This document shows, one piece after another, positions 12,055 to 24,187 of a stretch of DNA of 64,000 nucleotides. Source of the DNA: Jaapia argillacea MUCL 33604 (lineage: Eukaryota; Basidiomycota; Agaricomycetes; Jaapiales; Jaapiaceae); the NCBI GenBank assembly GCA_000697665.1, contig KL197746.1, forward strand, positions 16,702 through 80,701, in the 5' to 3' direction. The position numbers and the translations under genes are program-made. Within the stretch, counting starts at the first letter, position 1; every line of letters starts with the position of its first letter. The notes beneath the pieces were generated by a model. The model saw only the letters and a program-made list of their open reading frames with translations. It was not told the DNA's origin and did no database searches.

Positions 12055-12134
12055 GGCCCTGTAGTCTAGAGGTACGATTCCTGCTTTGGGTTCCTCGAGT
12101 GCAGGCGGCCGGGGTTCGAATCCCCGCAGAGCCC
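12055..12134 (+). tRNA. tRNA-Pro (UGG anticodon) with a short intron
   Basis: A cloverleaf can be drawn: acceptor strand GGCCCTG pairing with CAGAGCC (one C-A mismatch at 4:69), D-arm GTCTAGAGGTACGAT, anticodon stem CCTGC/GCAGG, T-arm CGGGG-TTCGAAT-CCCCG and discriminator C. The anticodon loop reads TTTGGG and then carries about 9 extra bases (TTCCTCGAG) before closing, which fits a canonical intron after position 37 and gives anticodon TGG (proline). The A box (TAGTCTAGAGGT) and B box (GGTTCGAATCC) are intact. T-rich sequence downstream (near 12140 and 12209) can end Pol III transcription. The acceptor mismatch leaves slight doubt about whether it is functional. Confidence 0.85.
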
Positions 12135-12812
12135 GTAATTTTGTTTTTGGGATGGGCGGATGGGGTGTCCTAATGCTGGGTGAATGGGAAGCGTTGGGAA
12201 GTTCTGGTAAAGTTTTTTTTTTCGCCCATAGGAAGGTTTTCTCCTCGAACCGTTCACTCCCAGGAAACTGAACACTTCTTGAGTTGATGTGGGTGAGGGT
12301 CGGGCGAGGAGTATGGCTCTGTTCAGGCTCAGTCCTGAGCCCTGAGCCCCCTTCTGGTCTAGTAGATAAATTTCTGGACCCGTTTACATCCAGAACGTAG
12401 TTGTGCCATTCCGAGCGTGATGTTGCTTCGCTGAGATACTTCACCCCTCGCCCTACGTGGATGGCGCTCACGCGAAAAGCATTCGACCAAGTGTAACATG
12501 AGATTCAATCGAGACACCACTCGACTCCACCGAAGGCATTTACTACACAAGCTCACTGACCAAAATAACTTTTTGAGTTCTCCTTCGATTCGACGTTGAT
12601 CTAGATTCGTGAGGTTAAGGTCTGTCAAGGCTCAGGAACTCAGAGTCATAAAGGTACCGGTCGGCGACTGGATTTGAAGACTCAGAGAAGATGATACATA
12701 CTATGTCTCTACTCAGAGCGAACTACGAGTTCATCGACTCAGTCCAATCTGATGCAAAAGATGGCGGTGTCACTAAACCCTCGTCCGAAAATTGATCAAA
12801 AAATGAGCCGAT
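12135..12812. other. Spacer between the tRNA and the DUF4470 gene
   Basis: No gene is supported. A T-run near 12209 may assist Pol III termination of the tRNA. The short frames (89 codons or fewer outside the antisense of the tRNA) have no recognisable content. The DUF4470 gene ends at 12813 on the minus strand. Confidence 0.5.
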
Positions 12813-15800
12813 CTAAGGGAGGAAAAACATACCGGGATGCACAACATCCGCCCGGTAAACAACCATCGACCAGCTCTCGCGTCTCATCCCAGCCATTCGT
12901 TCCCTGCTCATCCTCCATCGCACCATTCGGTTAGGAACATCGATGAATTCTGGGGCTGTCAAGATATAAACGCTTTCAGAGTGCTGAGGCCTCTGACCCT
13001 CGAGGATCAGAGGGATTTCGCTGATCATATCAGCAGGATCCAACCCAGATTTAACGAAAAGAAGACAGTGGACAGAGTCGTAAGGTGACCCATCAGACTG
13101 CATGAGTAGAGGAACGAAAGCCACAGTCGCCCGGTATTGTCCAATGTCATCAGGCGACTTCGGGAGTGAAGTGGGGGAGGAAACTGCAAAAGGAAGCGCC
13201 TTCCGAGTGATTGCCAATACCGATTCGAAATCAGGTAGCCACGGATTCAGGACAACTCTGCGAGAATTAACCCGACGATGTCTGTCGGAGGAGGGGATGG
13301 GAAATTTTCCGCGATAGGGCGAAAGATCGGTCACGAGAGTGTCCGACAGCACAGTTTGAAGAAAGTCTGACAGCCAATGGCCTGGGAACCCGACTGCACG
13401 GAGGTGGACGAGGAGCTTAAGAAAGGCAACCAAATTATTGGGAAGGAGGATCTTGCAAGGGCGACGCAGGGAAGTGCCTGGGACGATAGTATGGAGGAGA
13501 GTCCGCGTCAGCCAAGTTTTGAGTTCAGCTCGTGATGCCAGTTCTGACAATGGGCGAGGGAAGTCTCTTTTTGCAAGCTGCGTAAGGCCAAATTGAATCT
13601 CCTTCTCGACGACATCACAACCAAGGTATCGCGGGACCTCCGCGGGCAAGAGCAACGTATACCTGAAAGTAAATCATCAAGATTGGCCGAGGAAATACAG
13701 ACCATCTCAACTCACGTGTAGATGAAATCATCACCACTTTCCCATACTCCACTATTCAGCATACAATTGGAGGCAGCAGTGGCCTTCAACTTCGGGTTTG
13801 ATTGTAATACAGGGACGCAATGCTGAGCGACGGTAAGAGGGCCGTGTATGTAGTCACTAAAGGAAATTGGGTTGAGTTTCGGAACCAGCTGCAGAGTCAT
13901 GCAGTGATTTACGGTACGTTGCTCAACCATATCCTGGAAAACGATCTTGGGAACTCTGGCGGGCGAGTGCTGTCGGCCTGCAGCTGCATCATCTCCGTTT
14001 CACGATCAAGATCTCCCAAGAGCACCTCCAATTGAATACGACCTGATAACCCTTTCAGAGCCTGTGTGACAGAGTCGAAGAAGGCCGTCGAGTGATAGAA
14101 AGGATAGCCGTCCTCCTGAGATCTCCGAAGCGTAGGTGCGAGTTGAAATCGGTTGTTGAACACTCGCATGCCCTCGATGAGCTCAAATGGATCCAGGTTC
14201 ACATCAGGGTATCCTGTTGGGTCATGATACTCGCAAGAAGACTCATCCTGTCGAAAGGTAGGTCAGAATCGACGATGAGAACAAGGACTCGGAAACTCCC
14301 TACAAAGAGAGTCACGTTAGGAACCCAAGATTGATTGACGCTTGTTCGTGCCTACTCGAATCGATTGAGCTCGAAACAACGGAAGAGCAGAGAAATAGGG
14401 GTTTCGGACCTTCTGGGCAACCGATTTGACAAAGCTGAGCCACTGATCCCTCGATTCCTTTCTCTTCTGACGGAAGCCATCCAGTCCAGGATGGCGAGAC
14501 CAAAGCTCAGGTGGTGGCAAGAACGTCTTTGTTGCCGAGTACCAGATCTTGTCAAACCATAGTTCGTCCTCCTTACTCGAAGACCCACCCATAGCCTGTT
14601 CCACAGCCTTTTCCACCATATCCTCTCGAATCTTGGCGATGGCTATTCTTGCAACTGAAGGAGCCACGGTTGGAGGTATCTTGAAAAGTTCTCGTAATTT
14701 CGCCTCTGTCATGGCGTCGAAGTATCGATCATACTCCTGCCGCTTTGCGTCCTTGGCGGCTATAATATCCGCGGGAGAATTTGTCCCTGTCATCGAGCTG
14801 TCGACCAAATCGTTGAAAGGATGATGCCGAAGCATCTCCACACAATTCTTCTTCCCTTCCAGCGTATTCCAGTACTGAAAGACCTTGAGAACGGGGCTAA
14901 CGCAGCGAGAATCGACGTGAAGCCAGTGTGGAAGTAGCGTAGGAGTTGCAGAGAGACGAGAGCAGAGGTCATCCATAGTTTCTTTCAACCTACATATGTC
15001 GATCACAACCCGTTAGAACGTTTCGAAAATGATTGGGTGAGGAACTAATGACCTTCGGTTGCAGTAAGGTGGTATCACCATTCCTGCAAAGACATAGAAG
15101 ATAGTTGCGCTAATCTCTGATAGAGCGACTGCATCTTTTGTCTCGTCTGTCATCTCATGAAGCAACATCAGAAGACAAAGGTCTCTCGCGAGAGCGGTAG
15201 GGTGAATATCAAGTAAGGTTATGTGAGCTTGAAAGCTTTCCCGCTTTGCTTTGCTTAACCTATCAAAGGCTTTGTGTAGGCCGATCAAGGAGCCAAAAAC
15301 GTGGCGGGCTGAGGATTGGTGGATATCAACACGTTGATGCAAATAAAACCGGTGGGGTACTTACCGTCACCCACACCACCAAAGAGAAACGCAATATTTG
15401 ACAGAGTTCGATGATCAAGCCCTTCAAGTTTCAAAGGGTTCGGATGATCCCTTCCCCAATCGTCAATGATAGACATTATATGATCTTGCCCTGACGTTGA
15501 GGGCTGGTAAGCGAAGAACGGGGACAGGTCATAAAGTAGATCAACCTAGTAAGAAATACTCCATGAAGGCGTCTCTGGAAAAAAGTCTCAATGCAAGCGT
15601 CGGGGATACAGGCACACACGTATGCTTGACTTTTAAACTTTGGGAAATCCGCCAGCCTCATGCGAGCCTTCTTGGCGCCCGCCATGGGGTCGATCCGATC
15701 ATCTTGTGTCGTTGTCCAGTCATTCCAAGCACAGATCTGTTCCTGCAGAGGAGGTACTTGGGCAAGAGCAATAGCTCGTAGCGCAGTAATGACGTGGTCT

Positions 15801-16257
15801 TTGTCGTCGGTGACGGGATAGGTTATAGAGCCATCACAGACGCCGTGGCATAGAGATTTGGCCAGACGTAGGGAGAGTCGAAGAAGAAGAGACTGGTTAG
15901 AACGATCAGTCATCTTGTTCCAGCAGCGAAAAATCGCGTCTGAACATCCAACATAATCGCCAACCTCAAACAGAGCTGCGCTGAGATTGGAGGGATAGAT
16001 GGGATCGCTTGGAGCCAATTCTTCCGCCTATCGGTTGCAAAAGGGATCAGATTCGCTTGTAGTGACCGAAATAGAACTCACCTTCGAATACATGCTGGCA
16101 GCCCTGCGCAATAACGATGTTTCAATAGGGACGAGTTTGCTACCTCAAGAGGTGTCAAGCGACATTGAACATCAACTCACTTTGCCATAGAGCCGTTCTT
16201 GAAGAGTCCATTGCCCTTCTCCTTAAACTCGGACGCGCTACGGGGGTCCTTCACCAT
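12813..16257 (-). CDS. TPR-DUF4470 protein (959 aa)
   Basis: Ten exons on the minus strand: 16257-16181, 16103-16082, 16027-15618, 15574-15546, 15490-15365, 15308-15053, 14989-14356, 14247-13913, 13856-13716 and 13662-12813. Every junction keeps phase. The N-terminus is TPR-like (EFKEKGNGLFKNGSMAKAAS, then LAPSDPIYPSNLSAALFEVG). The DUF4470 signature follows at about 205-235: LSNIAFLFGGVGDARHVFGS, preceded by a family-type segment ending FLLGQDHIMSIIDDWG. The rest is family-like with RIWLSNVPDYIHGPLT (~630) and LNSGVWESGDDFIYT. DUF4470 proteins are common in basidiomycetes and have no established function; the TPR suggests a scaffold or chaperone-linked role, by inference. The 108-nt intron 14248-14355 is the least certain: another frame across it reads LFVGSFRVLVLIVDSDLPFD and could be a missed exon. 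A 43-nt intron (15575-15617) is unusually short. Confidence 0.82.
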
Positions 16258-16634
16258 CTCAGGATGTGGCAATTGTTGGTAGAGCAGACGAACGATATTT
16301 CAAGTTAGATGGCCGCGTTGTTTCGAAGTCTGCAGTGGACGCGGCAATCACACACATAAGTATGTTGTTCAACAAATGTTATTCGTTCATGTGTGTACTA
16401 CTATGCAAATGAGTGTTCTAACTAAGTGGTGCTACGATACAGTGGAGTTGCCGTTGTTGATATCAATACAATGAATGTCGTGAGGTGGTGAGCGTAAACG
16501 AACGCTCAAAAAAGCATCCAGTCATCGTCGCAGAGTACATAGAAAATAACCAAAGATAACCAAAAAAGTGGGGCGTCGAACGAAGATGCTGATAAACCGC
16601 AACAAGGCGCAAAAAAAACAGAAAGAGAAAAAAA
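16258..16634. other. Spacer between the DUF4470 and ABC genes
   Basis: It holds the 5' flank of the DUF4470 gene and the 3' end of the ABC transporter gene, both on the minus strand. It is AT-richer than the genes and has A-runs (16585-16635) just downstream of the transporter stop codon, as expected for a 3' UTR. No gene is seen. Confidence 0.5.
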
Positions 16635-19600
16635 TCACTCCCCAGACCACTCCCCAGCACTAGCAAGACTAGCAAACACCCCATTCTTCTCCATCAACGC
16701 ATAATACGAACCATCCTCCACAACCGCACCGTCATGAACAACCAAAATCCTATCACACATCTGCATCACAGGCAACTTATGCGTGACCATCAAGGTCGTC
16801 CTCCCAACCTTGGCATCGCGAATAGTATCCAACACCGCGATCTGGTTATGCGAATCCAGCGCCGAAGTACATTCATCAAGAATGAGGATCTTGCAAGGTC
16901 GAGCTAAAGCGCGTGCGATCTGGATACGTTGAGCTTGTCCACCAGAGATGAGAGAAGCGTTCTCTCCAAGCATAGTATCGTAGCCTTTGGGCAAAAAGTG
17001 AATGAATTCGTGGACGTGAGCGGCCTGCGCAGCAAATTCGATATCTGCTTTTGATAGTCCACTGGTGCCATACGCGATATTGTCCGAAATGGAAGCGTCG
17101 AAGAGGTTGGGGTTCTGGCTGACGACGGCGACGTGATCACGAAGGTAATCGACGTTCATAGCGCGAACGTCGGTCTCGCCGATGGTGATAGCGCCAGATT
17201 GAGGTTCGTAGAGACGCTGAAGGAGGGCGGCGATGGTCGATTTGCCTGAGCCGGAACCTCCAACGATGGCGACACACTCGCCAGGCCTGAGTTCGAGCGA
17301 AACGTTCTTGAGGATCTGGACGTCGGGTCGTTCGGGATAAGAAAACGAAACATTCTTGAACGCAACGTTCCCTTCAACGACGGGCTTCAACTGCCCTCTC
17401 GACTCATCGGTGTTATACGAAAGTTGCATAAGTCGGTTAAAATCCCGAGTAGCCTGAGTAGACTTGGCGATCCGTTGAGCTACAAAACCATCATCAGGTA
17501 CACCTCCTCCAACTCAAAGAACAAAAAACACGTACTGAAGGACATCAACTGAGACCCAAGAGAAACCGAAAAGATCATCAAATTGAGAGTTTCGACCATC
17601 TGGAGGTAGGTATACGTTCCCCTCGCGATGAGGACGGCTCCAACGTAGAAAAGGAGTGCTTCAGAGAGGTAAATGAGGGCACTAGCAACACCATAAGTGC
17701 ACCCCTCAACAAACGCTCCCCTCACACCAGTCGAAAGGGCCTCCTCAACAGTCTCTTCAAACTGCCTCTGGAAAATGCCCTCAAAACCCATCGACCGAAT
17801 ACCCTTAATATTCGAAATAACCTAAAACCCAACACCCAATCAACACCAAACCCCACAAAAAAGACGCAAAAAAAAACACTCACATCGTAGTAAGTCTTGG
17901 CAACCCCCTCCCTAGCCCTCTTATTCCTAAACTCAAACCTCGCAACAAGGTTCGTCTGCACAGCCATAGTAACCACAAAAACAGGCGCAATCGCAAACCC
18001 CACAAGCGTAAACTGCCATCCCCTAACCAGCGCCCAAATCAACCCAACACCAAGCATCGCACAAACCACCAAACACTGTGCTACAACAGTAGCGATCAAC
18101 GTCCGGGCATCGTCGCCGTCTTTAATCAGGATGTTCATCAGAGCCACTGAGGAGTTCTCGGGTTTATCGAAATATTTCTTGTCTTGAGCTAGGACGAGCT
18201 CAGCGCATGATTTCCGAACGCGAGTGACCCAATTCATAGCGAGCGTCTCCATCACAATGAATTTCGTCCCCATGAACAACCCATCGAGGGCTGCGACGCC
18301 CAAGACGATACCGCCGTAGGCATTGATGGTAGAAACGTTTGTAGCGCCAATGGATACTTCAAACATGAGTTTGGAGAGGAGGAACGAGAAGATAGGTGTC
18401 ATAGCTCCGCTGATGACGCAGATCGTCAAGCCGAAGAAGAGCATGGGTTTGTTGGGGATGGTGGGGTAGACGGCTCGTAGGAGTGCCCAGAACGTCAACG
18501 GCGCTTCTGCCTGTACGGGCGCTTGCTCCCCCTCGGGCTTGTGTTCATCAACTTTAACACTAACCATCTCAACCTCCCTCGGCCCATCCCACCTAGCCCT
18601 AACCTTCTTCTCCGCCCCGCCCACCCTACTCTCAGCAGCCCTAATGCCACTCTTCTCCAAAGCAACCTTCTCAACTTCAAACTCCCTATCCACAATAACC
18701 GACGACCCCCTCCTCCCAAACTTCGGCGAAGTAGGCGAGAACTGTAAACTGAGCCGGCGGGAAACGGTAGTGCGTGAAGGAAGCGGTGGTGCGATGTCTG
18801 GGATGTAGAGGCTTGAAGGTCGGCGTGAACGCGATTCGGAGGTAGGTTCGGGAGCGAACGCTTCAGCTGGTACGAACCTACTAACCCTCCTCTCTCCACC
18901 CAAAGCGCCACCCTTGACAGCAGTCAAATCAGCAACAGCATCAAACATCCAATTCCCCAGAGTCAAAGGTCTCCCCATAGTCAGTCTCCTCTCCCCCTTC
19001 CCAACCTCAGCCTCCTCCAATATCCTCTCCACCTCCTCTCTTTCCCCTCCGTCCCCGTCCACCTCTGCCTCATCGGATTTCGGAGGCAAACCACCCACCC
19101 CACTCTGCGCTTCCATCAAACTCTTAAACTCCCCATCTTGGTTCGTCTCGAGATCATATCGGAACCCTTGTTCGACGACTGATCCATCTTTGAGGACATA
19201 AACGAAATCTTGTTTTTCAATTTGTGAGAGGTCGTGTGTGATGACGATAGTAGTCTTGTCTCCTCTCCATTTCTTGATAGCTTCAAACACTAATAAACGG
19301 GATGTAGCGTCCAGCGCCGACGTAGCCTCATCTGTACCCACATCAATTCCCATCAGTTCCCACCCAACCAAACTAAACGGGGAGAGAGAGAAACGCACCA
19401 AGAACCAAAACACTCGGATTCCTCAACTTAGCTCTAGCAATAGCCAGCCTCTGCTTCTGCCCCCCACTCAACCCCGCTCCTCCACTCCCAAGCATCGTAT
19501 CATACCCATCCGGTAAATCCCTCACAAACTCATACATCAACGCTACCCTACAAGCTTCCACAACCTCTTCCCTAGTCACATCCTCCGGTCGTCTCCCTCC

Positions 19601-21319
19601 ACCAAGGGAAGAAGAAGCGACACCCATGGCGACGTTATCATGCACCGTCATGTCGAATAGGATACACCCCTGCGAAACACAAGCTACATGTTCCCTCATG
19701 AACCCCTCATCCAAAAACCCAATATCCTGATCATCCAATTGGACACAACCTTGTTGAGGGTCGTATAACCTCAACAACAGCGCCGCAATGGTTGATTTGC
19801 CAGACCCAGAACCACCGACGATAAAAGTGGTTTCGTTAGCTGGGAGGTAGAGTGATACGTCGTTTAAGACTGGGATGGTAGGTCGGGAAGGGTAGGCGAA
19901 AGTGACGTTTTGGAGGGAGAACTCTCCTGTGCATCGGGTTGGTACGATCCTGCGGAATTGGGTTGGTCGACGTTTCAAACCCATGGAAGGTTTACGTTTC
20001 GCGATGGGGAGGGTATTGAGTAAAGTCGTACTAGAGCGAACGGTAGGTTTGACTTCGGTAGGTTCCTCGACGAGCCGAACGAGCGAGGCCATGGCTGATT
20101 GACCTTTGGTGATGACGACGAGTTGAGGCAAGCACATCTGGAGGTTGCTAGTAGCAATCAAGCAAGCCCAAAACACCGCCATCACATCGCCCGCACTAGC
20201 CTTTCCCTCTCTAACCAACCTAGACCCAAACCAAAAACCCTGCACAAACATCCCCATCATCACAAACTGTCCCGCCCCCGAACTAATCCCAAAAACCAAA
20301 TTACATTTCTTCGCCGCCTTCCTAACTTTCTCCACCGCCTCACTAATAGCATCAAGTTCGAAATGGGAGGCGTTGAAGGCTTTGACGGTGGAGATGGCTG
20401 AGATGGCTCGGTCGACGAGGGTGGCTGCGATAGAGGTTTGTTGGCGTTCGAGTGTGAGACGGGGGATGACGAAGGATTGGGAGAGGGCTTGGAGGAGGAT
20501 TAGGGCTGGGACTGCTGAGAGGATTACGAGGGTTAGGGAATAGGAACGGGTGAATGCGAGGAGGAGGGATGCGAGGGATGTTGTGAAGTATTGGATGAAG
20601 AATCCGGAGGCGAGGGATGAGGCCATACGGACCTCGTCTGTTTCCCTGCGAACGCGTCAGATGAGGGAAGAAGAAAAAAGGGAGAAAGAAGGAACGTACT
20701 TTGCGAATTGGGCCATGAGGCCACCAGCGCCTACAGGTCCTTCAGCAACAGACTGAACCGAACCTTCAGAGCCCAACTTGGTATCAAACCAAATCATCTC
20801 CTTCTGCGTAACACTCTCATAAACCCTAGTCCTCAACCTCATCACATTCCTCTCTCCAACCCAAATCCAAAGACACGAAGTGATACTGCTCAAGACTAAC
20901 GCGCCAACGGCGAGTGCTACGAGTTCGATCGCAGCCAAGCCGACACCGTTGAGGAGGGCACGTTTGGCTGATTCGGGTGGATTGGGTGTGAGAGGGAAAG
21001 CGGCGAATGCGTCGAAGGATTGACCGATGACGTAGGTCATGAAAGGTGCGATACCGCCAGAGATGAGCGAAGAGAAAAGGGCGGGTAAGAGGAGACAGTA
21101 AACATCTCGCCTGGAGACGAGTGAAAAAAGGAGGCCGACGGAAGGTTTGGGTGGGGTGTAAGTGTGTGGAGGGTCGGCAGAGGGTAGGGCATCGAGAGTG
21201 ATGGTGGATTGGATATCGAGTTTGGACTCTGGTGAATAAATGTTAAAATCGTTTGGAGTCATTTCTTCTTGGATATCAGAAACTGTCGTGTCGACAGCGA
21301 GGCCCGATGGGCGACGCAT
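16635..21319 (-). CDS. Full-length ABC-B transporter, STE6-like pheromone exporter (1481 aa)
   Basis: Five exons on the minus strand: 21319-20700, 20645-19399, 19331-17884, 17821-17536 and 17479-16635, all in phase. The layout is TMD-NBD-TMD-NBD. NBD1 has Walker A GGSGSGKST, signature LSGGQKQR and Walker B VLVLDEATSALD, the last split by intron 2, with switch His in VITHDL. NBD2 has GGSGSGKST, a variant signature ISGGQAQR, Walker B ILILDECTSALD and VTHKL. Both TMDs have typical hydrophobic segments (e.g. FFGLTICVISGAMTPIFSFL) and QDKKYFDKPENS in the second half. The ISGGQAQR plus DECTSALD combination resembles the fungal Ste6 farnesylated a-factor exporters, which act at the plasma membrane, but a general MDR-type pump cannot be excluded. 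A ~200-residue charged linker joins the halves. No pheromone gene or homeodomain mating gene is visible nearby. Confidence 0.85.
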
Positions 21320-24187
21320 CGTATGTCGTGGAAGGGGTGGGGGAAAGAAAGCAAGTGAGCACACAGAGGGACCATGGCTTTTGTTGTTGGTCCGCTGCCA
21401 AAGCTCATTGTCTTGCGCGTGCCGGCAAAGAACACAATGGACAAAAGACTTGCCACGTGCTACAAACAATAAGATCGCTTGTTTACCTTTGTTTGTACAC
21501 CCGATCAGCCTCCATTGCATCGGTCATTTCACAGACTCACGCTTTCTATTGTTCAACCTACATCAGGCAATCATCAACCTCGTCTGCATCGATACACGCC
21601 CTTGGAGTCATCAGAATGGAATCTAACCGGTGTTGCAGAGCAAAGAGTTGGCAAAGAGACCCAGTTGTTTGGCCACGCTCTTTGCACAGCCACATCAATT
21701 CCCCCGACGCGTCATTATGTAATCAGATTCAGGTCCCGATCCTATTGTCCCTTCCACTTTGTCCGTCGCACATCGACGCGACTCGAAGTACTCATCTCAG
21801 AGACGAATCTCGTGGTACCCGCTATTCTAGACACTTCACAGTGCCATATGCATGTTATGTACTTCTCGCCCTCTGGCTTTCACACCAGCTCGAAAGTCTT
21901 ACTGTTCCTGCACAACCTGCGAACGATCCTTGACCTCGAAGCCCCACGACGCTTATTGTCAAGATAACACCCAGAATATCTCCTGCGGTCGTACCTCGGT
22001 TCTCAGTCTCGGGGGTTCCAAAATCGCGTCCCTTATTCTTATACTAGACCTTCCGACCTTTTCTATCAGCCTCTACAACGGCATTCTCGAACAATCGGCC
22101 ATTCCATTGATCCCCAAAACGATACCTACCATTCCACCCGACTCTTACACCTCCAAGCTCACTGGTAATACTTGCGCACCATTGGTCGCGTTCCACATCT
22201 CCACCCTTCATCCATCGTCTAGCTGGCTCGCGTTACCTACATCTCCTCCCCTATGCTTATTGTCAAGATAACTCCCAGAATATCTCCTGCGCTCATATCT
22301 CACTTCGTAAGATCGGAACTACGTCCGTTTACTCATCCTTACTCGAACACCTTTTCCTGAGATACTGAACAACGGGGTCCTCCTTCCGACATGAACAATA
22401 ACCCCCCACTCAAAAGACCAAGTTCGTACGACGACCATCGCAGACGAATCTTAATATCGAAGGACGATTGATATTCCCCGACCTCGCGCGACTTGCCATC
22501 CCAGACGGCTCCTACACCTCCGAGTTCACCGTTCATGCTCTAGCACAACCATCCTAGACAGACCAGTCTCTCAAAAGTCGCTGTACATCGACTAGTCTCT
22601 TCGTCTCTGTATAACGCCGTTGATCATCCAGAACTATCGAAGTCTCTCATATTTCAATTTAAATCCTTCAATGCCCTTCCCACTTCGGCTCCGCAGCAGC
22701 CTATCGTTCTTCGTTCATCATAACGAAGCCGCCTTCTGCGCCTCAGCAGCACTTGCAATGTTCGCTCCCTACCATCGAAGACCAAGTCATCACTGGAATA
22801 CTCCTCACACCCTCGTTGCAGTACCCTCCAGACACCGAGACCTGTATCAGAACCTCCCCTTTTCGTGTCTGGCCATCCCCCCACTCGAGACGAGTCTTAC
22901 CCCAGAGTTGACCGTTGATCCTCGACACCACCAACCCTGGATACCCACGTCTCTCAGATGCCAAACTACTCATACATCAAATCGATGATCTTCGCTCGCC
23001 ATCAGCATAGCTCTCATTGCAGCAACTCATATCACCTTGTCTAATTCTCAAATCGTCCAGTTGACTTACCGATCTTCGTCCCAGACCATCATATGTACCC
23101 TGCAGACTCTAGTGCAGGTCCGAGAAACCTATTCATCGAAACCCAACCGACCACACCCCAGTCGGAAGCCCTTCGTTCAAGATCCAGTACTTACTCGAAC
23201 TTCCGATGTAGGCATCCTCTACGACTCTACAGCGCGATAACCAACCCGAAAACCTTTCCATTTCCAGTGAACGCTCGAAGAAGAAACGTAAACATCAACA
23301 CCTCCACCAAAATCGCACAACTTACCATTCTCGAATCCTACACATCCAAGTTGAAAGTTGATGATACCCTGGTACCAACACCCTGCTTATAGAGCTGCCT
23401 CTCAAATGTCAAGCTACATCGCTCCATCTTTTTTTTCGTTCGTGCATCATACTGTGCCATTGACACTCTAGCACCACTAGCGACTCTCAAATATCGATTT
23501 GCGCCCCCCCATTTTTGTATTCTCGGCTTTTGGAACCGTCTCTTTTCGCTCGTTCATCGATAACACCACCTTCTCCGTCTTCGGTATGTGGCTACATCAC
23601 TTATCCCCCTGTATCAACGTGCGAAGCAGGAGGACAGGTGGTCACCGTCTTCCTCACCAGAGAGACTTGTTACGCCCGATCCGGTGAACATTCTCTGATA
23701 TCGAAACCCGAGTTACCAACGGAATACTCGCTGCGGTCGAACCTCACATCCGAGTCCGAGTCGCGGTGCACCCTCCATACCCATAGCCCATGCTAGAACT
23801 TCCCACCTTTCCCTTGTACGTGCCCCCCTCCTCTTAAGCCTCGCCAAGTACTTAACATGGTTTGAGATATCGCTTTGACCAATATGTTTACCGTGTGGGC
23901 TTGTCTTCTGGAGGAAATTCTGACGTTTTCTGGTTCTCATTTGTCGAGTCCATCGCATTGAATGTCAACGAGCCTTGTACCTTTTGAGAGACGTGAAAAG
24001 GAGCATCAGAAATAATATGGGACTGGGCAACTATGATTTCAAAGATCGGAAAGTCCAAGAAGACGATACATTTCACAAGTCAATACGAAGAAATTTCATG
24101 GACGAGTCGTAAATCAAACAACCATCAACATATCGTACAAAAGACAGGACAGGAAACCGAAGCCAGTGGTCATGTAACATACATGAA
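21320..24187. other. Gene-poor spacer with diverged repeats
   Basis: Despite many plus-strand open frames up to 226 codons, none shows a domain or plausible splicing, and they consist of imperfectly repeated, pyrimidine-rich sequence (see the repeat entry). The right end (23900-24187) is the 3' flank of the minus-strand deamidase-like gene. The left end is the promoter side of the ABC transporter. Confidence 0.55.
21840..23800. repeat. Degenerate dispersed/tandem repeats, unit about 300 bp
   Basis: Recurring blocks are visible. CTTATTGTCAAGATAAC followed by CCCAGAATATCTCCTGCG occurs at about 21951 and about 22257, a 306-bp spacing with few mismatches. A TCCTACACCTCCAAGCT-like block occurs near 22142, 22506 and 23335. 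A TCGTTC.TCATC..AC block followed by CACC/CGCCTTCT occurs near 22703 and 23545. GAATACTCGCTGCGGTCG near 23720 echoes the CTCCTGCGGTCG block at 21973. Units are diverged and interrupted, so exact borders and copy number are uncertain. No terminal repeats or target duplications were found. Confidence 0.5.

Noticed and set aside
16635-21319. A mating-type locus around the Ste6-like transporter.
   Set aside because: No pheromone precursor (CaaX), pheromone receptor or homeodomain gene is visible in the flanks.
21253-21933. A 226-codon plus-strand frame in the spacer.
   Set aside because: It overlaps the 5' end of the ABC transporter gene on the other strand and then repeat-rich spacer, and has no domain.
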